A program made the translations under genes and the position numbers. DNA of 64,000 bases, taken from positions 3,412,501-3,476,500 of the forward strand of contig NZ_CP022655.2 in the NCBI RefSeq assembly GCF_002243345.2, given 5' to 3'. The notes below the pieces were generated by a model, which saw only the letters and a list, made by a program, of their open reading frames with translations, was not told the DNA's origin and did no database searches. The stretch comes from Paenibacillus sp. RUD330. Its GTDB lineage: Bacteria > Bacillota > Bacilli > Paenibacillales > Paenibacillaceae. Each line of letters opens with the position of its first letter. Position 1 is the first letter of the stretch. Positions 46,208-54,358 of the stretch are shown here, in pieces.

Positions 46208-47179
46208 CTATGCTTGGATTTCGGCATCCTCATTGTAGGCCATGATGATTTTCTGCACAAGGGAATGCCGGACGACGTCCTGCTCCACGAATTGGATGAA
46301 TCCGATCTCAGGAATGTCCGTGAGGATGCGCTGCGCTTCCTTGAGGCCGGATTTCTTGCCTCTCGGAAGGTCGATCTGGGTGACGTCGCCCGTTACGATC
46401 ATCTTGGACCCGAAGCCAAGCCGCGTCAGAAACATTTTCATCTGTTCGGGAGTCGTGTTCTGGGCTTCGTCCAAAATGATGTAGGAGTCGTCCAGAGTCC
46501 GTCCGCGCATATATGCGAGCGGCGCGATCTCGATGATTCCCCGCTCGAACGCCTTGGCGGTCGCCTCCGGCCCCATGACGTCATGGAGCGCGTCGTACAG
46601 CGGGCGCAGGTAAGGGTCCACCTTCTCCTGCAGGTCGCCGGGAAGGAAGCCGAGATTCTCGCCCGCCTCGACGGCGGGACGGGTAAGCAGAATTCTTTTG
46701 ACCGCGCCTTCCTTCAGCGCAGCGACAGCCATGACGACAGCCAGGTAGGTTTTGCCCGTGCCGGCCGGTCCGATGCCGAACACGACGTCCTTGGCCTTGA
46801 TCATCTTGACATAATGGCGCTGTCCCAAAGTCTTGACGCGAATCGGCTTGCCGCGGAAAGTCGTCGTCAGCTCCGTCTTGAACAAGTCAAGCAGCTGGTC
46901 GGCTTCCAACGTGCGGGACAATTCGTAAGCGTACATGATATCTCTCTCGCTCGGGGTGTAGCCCCCTCGGATGAGCTGAAGCAGGACGGAATAGAGCTGC
47001 TCCAGGGAATCGACCTCTTCGGCCGGCCCGCTGATGACGACTTCGGCATCGCGGGAGCGGACCTGCGAGGAGGTCAGAGCTTCGATCATTCTCAAATAGT
47101 GATCGCGGGGACCGAACAAAGCAAGCCCTTCCGCAGCGTTGTCCAGCACGATCTTGGCGGTTTTCGTCTCAGTCGGCAA
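46208..47179 (-). CDS. phoH: PhoH family ATPase (YbeZ type)
   Basis: 323 residues, no PIN domain. An N-terminal KH-like or dsRNA-binding region leads to the P-loop GPAGTGKTYLAVVMA and FIILDEAQN-type Walker B (SYIILDEAQNTTPEQMKMFLTRLGFGSKMIVTGD), plus RGRTLDDSY. PhoH/YbeZ partners YbeY in rRNA metabolism, and the order phoH-pgpH-ybeY is conserved. It starts at TTG (47177-47179) after AAGGAGAATGAGG, 7 bp after yqfD. Confidence 0.95.
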   Translation of the reverse strand: MPTETKTAKIVLDNAAEGLALFGPRDHYLRMIEALTSSQVRSRDAEVVISGPAEEVDSLEQLYSVLLQLIRGGYTPSERDIMYAYELSRTLEADQLLDLFKTELTTTFRGKPIRVKTLGQRHYVKMIKAKDVVFGIGPAGTGKTYLAVVMAVAALKEGAVKRILLTRPAVEAGENLGFLPGDLQEKVDPYLRPLYDALHDVMGPEATAKAFERGIIEIAPLAYMRGRTLDDSYIILDEAQNTTPEQMKMFLTRLGFGSKMIVTGDVTQIDLPRGKKSGLKEAQRILTDIPEIGFIQFVEQDVVRHSLVQKIIMAYNEDAEIQA

Positions 47180-47186
47180 GCGTTCC

Positions 47187-48380
47187 TCATTCTCCTTGCA
47201 TCTGAACTAGTGGCATTTCCTTCACGATCGATTGGTCCACTTCCAACAGAACTTTCATATAAACTTTACCATTGTCCGTCTTCTCATGCAAAATTTTTTG
47301 CTCCTTCACGACAGCATCCGCCCCCGCCTTCGACATCAGATCCTCTTTTGCTCTCTCGATGCCCGCTTGCACGGCCTCCTCGCGGGTAAGCGTCTTCTGC
47401 TCCACCCGGGTTTCCATGACCGTCTCCTTGAGCCGTCCTGCCGGCAGCCTCAGTCCCCGCCAGCCCAGATTCTCCAGCTTCTCCTGCGTCTGCGACTGGG
47501 CAAAGGGGTCGCCTCCGAATCCGCTCACCTGCAGCGCCCTGCCGAACAGGACAACCGACCATTTTGTCTTGCTCTCCCCGGTGTATACATTGGTTTGGAT
47601 GCTTAGCGGAGAAACGATCGTATATTCATGCCAGACGAGGCCGCGCACCTCTCCATCGGCAACGACGGTAGCCGTATTGGGCGGTTCTCCGATCGTGCCG
47701 GAAATCAAGGTCTGGCCCTTCTTCACCTTGGAGTTGACTCGGACGACCGGCCTTCCCTTATCGGCGATGATGCGCGTCACGACCGCATCCGAGGAGGCGA
47801 TGATATGGCGCGGACTGTTCAGCTTGGCGGCATCCGGCCGCTTGGACTCCACCACCTGGAAGATGATTCTTGTCCCTTTTTTCTCCACGCCGATCCATGC
47901 CGCATCCGGCAATCGCGCCGACAGCTTGGCGGCCAGCAGGCTGGGCTCGGGAAGCTTCCAGGACCATTGGAACGGATACACCCCCTCCGCCTTCGCTGCG
48001 GCAAGCAGATCCTCTTGCTTGATCCGCTTCGTCCCCCGCACCTCGATCGTCCACACCAGAGAAGAGAGCAGGAACATCGTCACGAAAAAGAGGACGATTC
48101 CGGCCGCAAAAAACTTGCGCCCCGCCGCTTTGCGCAGCCAGAACGGCAGCCCCCGCCGCTGCGTCACATGAATCCGGCAGCCCGTCCGCTTCAAATACGG
48201 CTTCAGCCGGAAGAAGTCCGGCACCTGCACGGCAAACTCCAGCTCCTCCGGGCTTGTCCGCCGGATCGACCACAGGGCGAGCCCGTCCTTCAGGCAGTCG
48301 TTGACCAGCTCTTCCTGGGCGCCACCGCGCAGCCGCACCGTGACGATTCCCCGCACCCGCGGCAACCATCCCTCATTCAT
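47187..48380 (-). CDS. yqfD: Sporulation protein YqfD
   Basis: 397 residues with one membrane helix (about 90-112) and a large outer region containing WTIEVRGTKRIKQEDLLAAAKAEGVYPFQWSW, VVRVNSKVKKGQTLISG and GEVRGLVWHEYTI. YqfD is made in the mother cell under SigE and is needed for efficient sporulation; its molecular job is unsettled. Its ATG overlaps the yqfC stop by 4 bp (ATGA). Length and topology are normal for the family. Confidence 0.92.
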   Translation of the reverse strand: MNEGWLPRVRGIVTVRLRGGAQEELVNDCLKDGLALWSIRRTSPEELEFAVQVPDFFRLKPYLKRTGCRIHVTQRRGLPFWLRKAAGRKFFAAGIVLFFVTMFLLSSLVWTIEVRGTKRIKQEDLLAAAKAEGVYPFQWSWKLPEPSLLAAKLSARLPDAAWIGVEKKGTRIIFQVVESKRPDAAKLNSPRHIIASSDAVVTRIIADKGRPVVRVNSKVKKGQTLISGTIGEPPNTATVVADGEVRGLVWHEYTIVSPLSIQTNVYTGESKTKWSVVLFGRALQVSGFGGDPFAQSQTQEKLENLGWRGLRLPAGRLKETVMETRVEQKTLTREEAVQAGIERAKEDLMSKAGADAVVKEQKILHEKTDNGKVYMKVLLEVDQSIVKEMPLVQMQGE

Positions 48381-48682
48381 CCTTTTCCCTCCCCGTCCTT
48401 CAGATTAACGGAAGTGATTCTGCCCTCGATGAACACCTCTTCCGTCCAGATCGTCCGGATGATGAGGTCCATCCCGTTGACTTCGAGCTCTCCCTTGCTG
48501 AGCTTGAGCCTTAGCTGCTCAGAAGAGAAATGGAGCACGCCGCGGTGGTTTTCAATATAAAGCTGGCGGTCCCCGATGAGGATCATCCGGGGAAGATCAT
48601 AGGCCACATCCTGGGGCAGATCGAGGATATCGGCCGTCCATTTGCGCATTCTTCGGCTCAGCTTGCCCATTGAGGTGTCCAT
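48377..48682 (-). CDS. yqfC: Sporulation protein YqfC
   Basis: 101 residues: basic start (MGKLSRRMRKWTADILDLPQDVAYDLPRMILIG), then the YabP/YqfC fold seen in DRQLYIENHRGVLHFSSEQLRLKLSKGELEVNGMDL. YqfC works with YqfD in the mother cell. The frame stays open for 59 codons upstream, but GGAGGGAGA stands before ATG 48682, so I use it. The 326 bp upstream contain the terminator of the preceding gene and presumably a SigE promoter that I cannot pin down. Confidence 0.9.
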   Translation of the reverse strand: MDTSMGKLSRRMRKWTADILDLPQDVAYDLPRMILIGDRQLYIENHRGVLHFSSEQLRLKLSKGELEVNGMDLIIRTIWTEEVFIEGRITSVNLKDGEGKG

Positions 48683-48946
48683 TCTCCCTCCGTACAGCTT
48701 TTCTCCGCGAGGGACATCGGCTCCGCCGCCAGGAGTGAGGGCGGATAGCCGGCGCTTTGCGCAGAGAAGAACAGAATGCATCCATCCGCTGTCTTTTCTT
48801 CTTAAAAAGTATGCAGGGAGCGGCCCGATTATGAACGGAGGAAAGCGGCTTGGAGACATGGTGCCGGATCATGCGGAGGCCGGGACGGCGCATCTCGCGG
48901 GCTTCGCTCGTCAACGGCGCGATGGCGTCCAACCCTTATCCACGGC

Positions 48947-48984
48947 AAAAAGGCCGCAGCATGGAGATTTCCATGCTGCGGCCT
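48947..48984 (-). terminator. Terminator after the proline-rich gene of the floA operon
   Basis: Perfect 14-bp stem AGGCCGCAGCATGG and complement, loop of 6, then TTTTTGCC on the minus strand. It is the main feature of the 48683-49008 gap. Confidence 0.9.
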
Positions 48985-49008
48985 CAGCCAAGGCATCAAG
49001 CTGAACGG

Positions 49009-49653
49009 CTAGCGGCGGTAAGGCTTGCGGGAGCGCGGCGGGCCGATAATTTCGGCCCACAGCACCGCCTTCCTCATGTCTTCGCCTGTCAGGTCGGAAG
49101 CGCGTGCGGCTACAGCCTCCGGGGGCGAAGGCTGCGACGGGCGCAGCGGCTGACGATCGGAGCTGTCCATGCTCCGGCTGTCGGGCCCGCTTCTGCGTCC
49201 GGACGGCAATGCTTCGGGAAATGCGGGAGCGTCGGTCCAGGGCTCCGCCCACTCGGACGATCTCCCTTCGCCGCCGCTCAGGCCTTCACCCCCGCTCAGG
49301 CCTTCCTCGGACGGCAACATGGAGCCCGTACGGCGATCTGCCGTACGTCCGAGCGGGCCGGCGGACGATGGACGTGATGGAACGGAAGGCGGACGTGCCG
49401 GTCCCGGCACGGGCTGCTCCGGACGCTGTGCCGGGGCTTCGGCGCGCTGCGGAGGACTCGATGTGCGCTGCGGCAGGCCGCCCCCTCCGAAATCAGGCAT
49501 TCCCGACGGCCGCCGCTGCGGTCCGGGACTAGGCCCGGCGCCTGGCTTCGCCATTTTGCTGAAGATCGACCAGATGACGCCGCCGACAATAAAGACCACA
49601 TAAATATGCTCCACGATAAAGCGGATCAAAGCTTCGATTGGATTGTTGTCCAC
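49009..49653 (-). CDS. Membrane-anchored proline-rich protein in the floA/nfeD operon, unrecognised
   Basis: 214 residues: one N-terminal membrane helix (about 9-33, FIVEHIYVVFIVGGVIWSIF), then about 135 residues of Pro/Ser/Gly/Arg-rich, surely disordered sequence with a tandem EGLSGG repeat, and a compact C-terminal segment (DLTGEDMRKAVLWAEIIGPPRSRKPYRR) that looks like a conserved binding motif. It starts at GTG 49653 after GGAGGTGGG, 43 bp from floA, and ends before a strong terminator, so it is the last gene of nfeD-floA-this. B. subtilis has the small, unrelated yqfB here. A role in flotillin-raft organisation is inference. Confidence 0.75.
   Translation of the reverse strand: MDNNPIEALIRFIVEHIYVVFIVGGVIWSIFSKMAKPGAGPSPGPQRRPSGMPDFGGGGLPQRTSSPPQRAEAPAQRPEQPVPGPARPPSVPSRPSSAGPLGRTADRRTGSMLPSEEGLSGGEGLSGGEGRSSEWAEPWTDAPAFPEALPSGRRSGPDSRSMDSSDRQPLRPSQPSPPEAVAARASDLTGEDMRKAVLWAEIIGPPRSRKPYRR
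49274..49305 (-). repeat. Two 18-bp tandem repeat units in the proline-rich gene
   Basis: The 14-bp sequence CCGCTCAGGCCTTC occurs at 49274-49287 and again at 49292-49305, period 18 bp, encoding two EGLSGG units. Confidence 0.85.
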
Positions 49654-49696
49654 GGGCAGTTACCCACCTCCTCTGGAAGAAAAAGCCGGCACGGGA

Positions 49697-50692
49697 TCAG
49701 CGATCCTGCTTGCCGTCGCCCGCTCCGCCTTCCGGTTTTGCGATGCTGCCTCTCATTTGGGTATCCGCTTCGATATTTTTGAGGTTCATGTAATCCATCA
49801 CGCCGATTTTGCCGGACTTGAGGGCATCGGCCATGGCGAGCGGAACCTGCGATTCGGATTCCACGACGCGGGCTCTCATCTCGACGACCTTCGCCCTCAT
49901 TTCCTGCTCCTGGGCAACCGCCATCGCGCGGCGTTCCTCCGCCTTCGCCTGGGCGATGCGCTTGTCGGCCTCCGCTTGCTCGGTCTGCAGGTTCGCGCCG
50001 ATGTTCTTGCCTACGTCGACGTCCGCGATATCGATCGACAGAATCTCGAAAGCCGTTCCGGCATCGAGGCCTTTGCCGAGCACGGTGCGGGAAATAAGGT
50101 CCGGATTCTCCAGCACGTCCTTATGGGAATTCGAGGAGCCTACGGTCGTAACGATGCCCTCGCCGACACGGGCGATGATCGTCTCCTCGCCGGCGCCGCC
50201 GACGAGGCGCTCGATGTTGGCGCGCACCGTTACCCGGGCCTTTACTTTCACTTCGATGCCGTCCTTGGCGACGGCGGCGACGGTAGGCGTTTCAATCACT
50301 TTCGGGTTGACGCTCATCTGCACGGCGAGCAGCACATCGCGGCCGGCCAGATCGATGGCGGCGGCGCGGGCGAATTCGAGCTCGATATTGGCGCGCTGCG
50401 CGGCAATCAGGGCATTGACGACACGGTCGACGTTGCCCCCCGCCAAGTAATGGCTCTCGAGCTGATTGATCGACAGGCCCAGACCGGCCTTCGTCGCCTT
50501 GATCATCGGATTGACGATCCGGCTTGGCGTTACGCGGCGCAAGCGCATCGCGAACAGCGTGAGGATCGAGATCCGCACGCCCGAAGCGAGCGCCGAGATC
50601 CAAAGCATGACGGGAAAGAAACTCAGAAACAATGCGATGACGACGACAACCACAATTGCGGCGATTACATACCCTACGGAACTATAGTCCAT
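49697..50692 (-). CDS. floA: Flotillin-like protein FloA
   Basis: 331 residues. A membrane hairpin or helix at the N-terminus (about 5-32) is followed by the PHB/flotillin domain and coiled coils rich in Ala-Glu-Lys repeats ([43 protein letters not shown]). FloA organises functional membrane microdomains in Bacillus. It starts at ATG after AAAGGAG, 13 bp downstream of the nfeD stop. The nfeD-floA pairing is widely conserved, and in B. subtilis the operon belongs to the SigW envelope-stress regulon. Confidence 0.96.
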   Translation of the reverse strand: MDYSSVGYVIAAIVVVVVIALFLSFFPVMLWISALASGVRISILTLFAMRLRRVTPSRIVNPMIKATKAGLGLSINQLESHYLAGGNVDRVVNALIAAQRANIELEFARAAAIDLAGRDVLLAVQMSVNPKVIETPTVAAVAKDGIEVKVKARVTVRANIERLVGGAGEETIIARVGEGIVTTVGSSNSHKDVLENPDLISRTVLGKGLDAGTAFEILSIDIADVDVGKNIGANLQTEQAEADKRIAQAKAEERRAMAVAQEQEMRAKVVEMRARVVESESQVPLAMADALKSGKIGVMDYMNLKNIEADTQMRGSIAKPEGGAGDGKQDR

Positions 50693-50705
50693 TCCATCGA
50701 CTCCT

Positions 50706-51551
50706 TTATTGGTCGTTATTCGTTGATTCCTTGACGATGACGCGGGTGCCTTCTACCCGAGATACCAGAACCGCGGCGTGCTGGGCGATGAACTCGCCGG
50801 AAGTCACGACATCGATTCTTTCCCCGCCGATCTCCACGATTCCTGCCGGACGAAGCGGAGTGATGGTGATGCCGCGCTGTCCCAGCAGCTGCTCCTTGGA
50901 AGCGGCGGGCAAAAACCCTTCCTCGGATGTAAGTCTGTCCCGGAGAACAAACCGGTTCCATATGCCCCGGTCCCTGAAGCGCCGCGCTACAGCGGTTACA
51001 ACGATGACCGCCAGGGCAAGCGCGGTGAGCATGCAGACAACCGCAGTGAAGCTGTCCTCGAAGCTCATCAGAACCGCTCGGAACAGCGCCAACGCTCCCA
51101 GTATGCCCAAGATGCCGAAGCTCGGCACGAACAGCTCGAGCGCCAGCAGCAGAACGCCTAGAACAAAGAAGAAGACGTCATAGCCGTTGCTGTATCCCGC
51201 CTGATGGGCACCAAGGAAAAAGAGTCCGAATGCCGCGATGCCGATCAGGCCCGGAGCAGCGAAGCCCGACAGCAGCAGCGCCAGCATCGTGCCGGCAAAT
51301 CCGATGAAGAGCAGGATCGCCGCCACCGCTGGAATCGACAGCCAGCTGCCTGCCGATTCCGTCTGGGCAGCCAGCAGCATGCCGGATTCCGACGCAAACC
51401 CCTGGGACGGCAGCAAGAGCAGCCCTGCCGCCGTTAAAGCCGTCATTTTCATGACCCTGAACAAATGAAAGCGGCCGGACTCGGCTGTCGGTTTCTTTTC
51501 GTCAAAGCAACTTGATCCGATTCCCAGCCCTGCTTTTTTTCCTGTTCCCAC
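50706..51551 (-). CDS. NfeD-like membrane protein
   Basis: About 281 residues. After a polar N-terminal stretch comes a signal-like segment ([18 protein letters not shown]), then four hydrophobic segments ([24 protein letters not shown] and following) and a C-terminal OB-fold domain ([33 protein letters not shown]...[13 protein letters not shown]). The serine protease domain of long NfeD proteins is missing, so it is the short type (YqeZ in B. subtilis is the long form). The start is uncertain: the frame opens at TTG 51572, AGGGGG is best spaced for GTG 51551, and ATG 51452 begins the signal segment directly. Confidence 0.85.
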   Translation of the reverse strand: MGTGKKAGLGIGSSCFDEKKPTAESGRFHLFRVMKMTALTAAGLLLLPSQGFASESGMLLAAQTESAGSWLSIPAVAAILLFIGFAGTMLALLLSGFAAPGLIGIAAFGLFFLGAHQAGYSNGYDVFFFVLGVLLLALELFVPSFGILGILGALALFRAVLMSFEDSFTAVVCMLTALALAVIVVTAVARRFRDRGIWNRFVLRDRLTSEEGFLPAASKEQLLGQRGITITPLRPAGIVEIGGERIDVVTSGEFIAQHAAVLVSRVEGTRVIVKESTNNDQ

Positions 51552-51601
51552 TGAAACACCCCCTTGTTTCAATTGGTAAACCTTTTATTCGTATACCTTT
51601 A

Positions 51602-51630
51602 CATACGTCGGCCGAATGCGGTTGGTTTCG
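51602..51630 (-). promoter_or_regulatory. SigW-like promoter for nfeD-floA
   Basis: On the minus strand CGAAAC (51630-51625), 17-bp spacer, CGTATG (51607-51602), close to the ECF consensus TGAAAC-N16-CGTA. It lies about 50-70 bp before the nfeD start. The B. subtilis operon is SigW-controlled, which supports the reading. The first base of the -35 and the spacer length differ from consensus. Confidence 0.6.
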
Positions 51631-51712
51631 CTTAAATCAGGCCGAAATCCCGCTATAACTAGCTGTATGGCCTGCATGGGTTCCGCATGACAAGCATTTC
51701 CCCGTTTAAACC

Positions 51713-51738
51713 AAAAAACACTCCCCGGAGGGGAGTGT
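51713..51738 (-). terminator. Terminator after yqeY
   Basis: 9-bp perfect stem ACACTCCCC / GGGGAGTGT with a 3-nt loop, then TTTTTTGG on the minus strand. Confidence 0.9.
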
Positions 51739-51752
51739 CTGAGTGGTCCGAG

Positions 51753-52196
51753 TTAGGGCAGAAATTGCAGTACCGTTTGGTTTACTAGCTTACCGTCAGC
51801 GCGTCCCTTGACCTTAGGCATCAGGGCGCTCATGACTTTACCCATCTCGGCCTTGGAAGAAGCACCGGTTTCCTGGATGGTCTGCTCTACTATTGCTTTG
51901 ATTTCTTCTTCGGTCAGCTGCGTGGGAAGGTAAACACTAATAATATCAATTTCTGCTGCGACATCTTTTGCAAGATCTTCGCGGCCCGCTTTTTGAAATT
52001 CTTGGAGGGAATCTTTACGCTGTTTGATCTCACGACTCACAATGTCAAGAACCTCTTCGTCTTCAAGCGGACGCTTGAGTTCGATCTCCAGGTTCTTCAC
52101 TGCGGCGCGCACCATCCGAATCGTAGTGAGTCTGAACTTGTCCTGATTCTTCATGGCTTGCTTCATATCGTCGTTCAATCGTTCGCTCAGGTTCAT
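51753..52196 (-). CDS. yqeY: GatB/YqeY domain protein
   Basis: 147 residues of the YqeY family, related to the tail domain of the tRNA amidotransferase subunit GatB: MNLSERLNDDMKQAMKNQDKFRLTTIRMVRAAVKN at the start and EEIKAIVEQTIQETGASSKAEMGKVMSALMPKVKGRADGKLVN at the end. Its precise role is unknown; RNA binding is assumed. It follows rpsU by 15 bp, the rpsU-yqeY order of B. subtilis, and ends in a good terminator. Confidence 0.95.
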   Translation of the reverse strand: MNLSERLNDDMKQAMKNQDKFRLTTIRMVRAAVKNLEIELKRPLEDEEVLDIVSREIKQRKDSLQEFQKAGREDLAKDVAAEIDIISVYLPTQLTEEEIKAIVEQTIQETGASSKAEMGKVMSALMPKVKGRADGKLVNQTVLQFLP

Positions 52197-52211
52197 ATCG
52201 GAAGGATCCTC

Positions 52212-52385
52212 CTAAAACTTTCTCTTACGCGCAGCCTCGGATTTTTTCTTGCGCTTAACGCTCGGCTTCTCGTAATGCTTGCGCTTCTTGACCTCTGCAA
52301 GGACACCGTCCTTAGCAATGGAACGCTTGAAGCGGCGGAGTGCAGCATCGATGGTCTCATTTTTGCGAACTTTCGTTTCAGACAC
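52212..52385 (-). CDS. rpsU: 30S ribosomal protein S21
   Basis: 57 residues, very basic, with the S21 pattern [20 protein letters not shown] and [24 protein letters not shown]. It starts at GTG (52383-52385) after GGAGGGAGGG and is too short to stand out by length. It sits near the 3' end of 16S rRNA and in Bacteroidetes and Firmicutes helps control initiation. First gene of the rpsU-yqeY pair. Confidence 0.97.
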   Translation of the reverse strand: MSETKVRKNETIDAALRRFKRSIAKDGVLAEVKKRKHYEKPSVKRKKKSEAARKRKF

Positions 52386-52470
52386 TTGTTATCCCTCCCT
52401 CCGAAACAGACGGTCCAGAGCATGAACACGGCTTATCAATCTTCATTATAATTCAAAGAGAAAGCCGGTG

Positions 52471-52827
52471 TCAACTCGAGTGTCCTTCCACCAAAGCGCC
52501 TAATTTGCGGCCGCCAAGCAGATGGAAATGCAGATGGTAAGCCGTCTGCCCTCCGTCGGCGTTGCAGTTGTTGATCAGACGGTAGCCCGACTCGTCGATG
52601 CCCTCTTCCTTGGCGAGCGACGCGGCCGTCTGGAACAATTCGGCGATGAGCCCGCCGTCCTCGGGGAGCACGTCGTTCATCGTCGGTATATGGCGTTTGG
52701 GGATGACCAGAATATGTACGGGCGCCGCAGGCATGATATCGCGGAAAGCAAGAACATTGGCGCTTTCATAGACTTTGGTGGAGGGAATGGTTCCTTCAAC
52801 GATCTTGCAGAATATACAATCGCTCAC
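52471..52827 (-). CDS. hit: HIT family nucleotide hydrolase (HinT type)
   Basis: 118 residues with the histidine triad HLHFH (His98, His100, His102), the N-terminal CIFCKIVEGTIP zinc-type motif, and VLAFRDIMPAAPVHILVIPKRHI, so of the Hint branch that hydrolyses adenosine phosphoramidates. It starts at GTG (52825-52827); the GGGAG nearest to it is only 2 nt away and an AAGGAG lies about 12 nt upstream, so initiation may be modest. It lies next to rpsU on the same strand. Confidence 0.95.
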   Translation of the reverse strand: MSDCIFCKIVEGTIPSTKVYESANVLAFRDIMPAAPVHILVIPKRHIPTMNDVLPEDGGLIAELFQTAASLAKEEGIDESGYRLINNCNADGGQTAYHLHFHLLGGRKLGALVEGHSS

Positions 52828-52866
52828 AGCTCCCGACAGCTCCTTCGTCTCCAGACCTTGATCCCC

Positions 52867-52977
52867 CTATTGTAGCGCAAAAGAGGCTTGCCGTCTAATG
52901 AAGTTGAGAAGCTTTTTCGGATACGGCACGAGGCCTTCCTCCTCTGCGATCCATGCCGGCCTCATCTGGCCCGCCAA
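52867..52977 (-). CDS. Candidate small ORF upstream of hinT (36 residues)
   Basis: A TTG start (52975-52977) stands 7 nt after GGAGG, and the product (MAGQMRPAWIAEEEGLVPYP, then KKLLNFIRRQASFALQ) reads like a short amphipathic peptide. It follows the terminator-like hairpin of the preceding gene and ends 40 bp before hinT, so it could be the first frame on the hinT message. No family is recognised; it may be chance. Confidence 0.3.
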   Translation of the reverse strand: MAGQMRPAWIAEEEGLVPYPKKLLNFIRRQASFALQ

Positions 52978-52997
52978 GGCTCGTCCTCCATTGACGG

Positions 52998-53033
52998 AGA
53001 AGAAGCGCGAAGCCGGCTTGGGGCGGCTTCGCG
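52998..53033 (-). terminator. Hairpin after the GPGF-repeat gene, probable terminator
   Basis: 10-bp perfect stem CGCGAAGCCG / CGGCTTCGCG with an 8-nt loop, followed on the minus strand by CTTCTTCTCC, a poor T-tract. Confidence 0.5.
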
Positions 53034-53058
53034 GCAGTTTCGTACGGGATGAGGGAGA

Positions 53059-53565
53059 CTACAGGAAGGGCAGCAGCGTAAGGCCGGCAAGCGCAGCCAG
53101 CGGGAATACGGCGCGCGAGAAGCGGCGGCGCGGGTAGTATGGATATGGATACAGCGGCGGATAGGGTCCGAACCCCGGTCCGAAGCCCGGTCCGAAGCCC
53201 GGCCCGAATGCGCGCGGATGCGCTTCGCCCATGTCGCATGGGATGGCAAGACAGACATACTCGTCGTCGTAATGCTCGATGAAGCCGTCGCAGCACCAGC
53301 CGTCTTTCGTGTGGGCAAGGACGTACCGGTATTTGTGGTTGTCGCAGAAATGCTTCATCTCCGGCTTTTCCATGACCAGCACGTTGATGGTCGTGTTCAT
53401 GACCGGCGGAGCCATCGGCATCGGCGCCGGAATCGACGGCTCCGGCATGACGGGCATCGTGGATGGCTTTGCGGCCGGCGCCGTGGAAGGCTTGCCGACG
53501 GGTGCCGTGGAAGTTTTATGATGCGCGGCAGGAAGCGTCGTCGCAACAGGATTGACAGGTTCCAA
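53059..53565 (-). CDS. Unrecognised protein with Pro-rich start and GPGF repeats
   Basis: About 168 residues in four parts: a Pro/Ala/Thr-rich start with GKPSTAPAAKPSTMP repeats (1-50), a compact centre with INVLVMEKPEMKHFCDNHKYRYVLAHTKDGWCCDGFIEHYDDEYVCLAIPC (five cysteines, many aromatics), a GPGFGPGFGPGFGPYPPLYPYPYYPRRR stretch given here only in part, and a final hydrophobic segment. The layout suggests a surface or spore-coat protein. The ATG at 53583 overlaps AGGAG, so I prefer the TTG at 53565, which that site precedes by 10 nt. It is monocistronic, with a hairpin behind it. No family is known to me. Confidence 0.65.
   Translation of the reverse strand: MEPVNPVATTLPAAHHKTSTAPVGKPSTAPAAKPSTMPVMPEPSIPAPMPMAPPVMNTTINVLVMEKPEMKHFCDNHKYRYVLAHTKDGWCCDGFIEHYDDEYVCLAIPCDMGEAHPRAFGPGFGPGFGPGFGPYPPLYPYPYYPRRRFSRAVFPLAALAGLTLLPFL
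53165..53212 (-). repeat. 12-bp tandem repeats coding for GPGF units
   Basis: Four near-identical 12-bp units of the type GGTCCGAAGCCC (plus strand) lie in tandem, with third-position changes, encoding the GPGF repeats. Confidence 0.85.
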
Positions 53566-53716
53566 AGAAGACCAACTCCTCATAGGTTCTGCGTTATCCT
53601 ATGCAGCCCATGGGCAGATGGTTATTTGTCCCGATAAATTCAGAGAGGCTCCGAAAAATTGAGCGGCAGCCGCGCCGTCGACATGCATTCCGCCCAGCGC
53701 GGGGGGCATTTGGCAG

Positions 53717-53741
53717 AAAAAGCGGCCTGAGGGCCGCTTTT
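53717..53741 (-). terminator. Terminator after the addA-coupled membrane protein gene
   Basis: 10-bp stem AAAAGCGGCC / GGCCGCTTTT with a 4-nt loop; the T-run is present on both strands. Confidence 0.85.
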
Positions 53742-53758
53742 GGTCAAGAGCTTGGTCG

Positions 53759-54358
53759 TCAGCTTTTCAAGTAGGCTTCCATGACGTTCAGCATTTGCAG
53801 GCAGATGTCGGGCCAGCCCTTATCGGCTTGAATCGTCAGGGCGCGCTCCTTGCTGTCGATCGAAAAGTCGACGCCCCCGAGCAGCCGGGTCAGCTCCTTG
53901 GCCGTCTGCGCGAGACGAGCTTTGTCCTCCTTGGTGCCGGAGACGATATCCTTGCCGGCCCTGTCCATGAACGCAACGGCCGTCTTTTTGTACTCCGCCG
54001 GCCACGTGGAGGCGTCCGCGCTGAATTCCTTGCCGCTGTCCATCAAGGTCAGGAACGAGCCGGACTGTCCCAGGAACATGGCCCCCGCATCATAGATGGC
54101 CTTGTCTCTCTCCGCCCCGCTTGCTTCTTCCATCGCAGACAGCAGAGCCTCAAGATTCGACAAAGACCGGCTCGTTCCGCCCATGCTTTGGAGAATCGCC
54201 TTTCCTTTGTCCACGCGGTCCTGCTGCTTGTCTTGAAGATGCAGGGAGAATAAGAACACGTTGCCGATGAGGCTGGCCGTGAGCAGCACGAGCGTCACGG
54301 CGAGCGCATAGGAGCGCTTGGTCGTTTCCGGTGGTGATGATGCTTCCAACAAAATCAT
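53759..54358 (-). CDS. Single-pass membrane protein coupled to addA, unrecognised
   Basis: 199 residues: short cytoplasmic start, one membrane helix (about 17-40, LAVTLVLLTASLIGNVFLFSL), then about 155 residues outside the membrane that look all-helical, with no cysteine pair or known motif. The ATG overlaps the addA stop (ATGA, 54355-54358), so its translation depends on addA, and a terminator follows. A membrane or extracellular protein is an odd partner for a cytoplasmic helicase-nuclease; it may just share the promoter, or anchor something. I know no homologous family. Confidence 0.7.
   Translation of the reverse strand: MILLEASSPPETTKRSYALAVTLVLLTASLIGNVFLFSLHLQDKQQDRVDKGKAILQSMGGTSRSLSNLEALLSAMEEASGAERDKAIYDAGAMFLGQSGSFLTLMDSGKEFSADASTWPAEYKKTAVAFMDRAGKDIVSGTKEDKARLAQTAKELTRLLGGVDFSIDSKERALTIQADKGWPDICLQMLNVMEAYLKS

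Noticed and set aside
52193-52429. 78-codon frame over rpsU
   Set aside because: Out of frame with the clear S21 sequence, which starts at GTG 52385.
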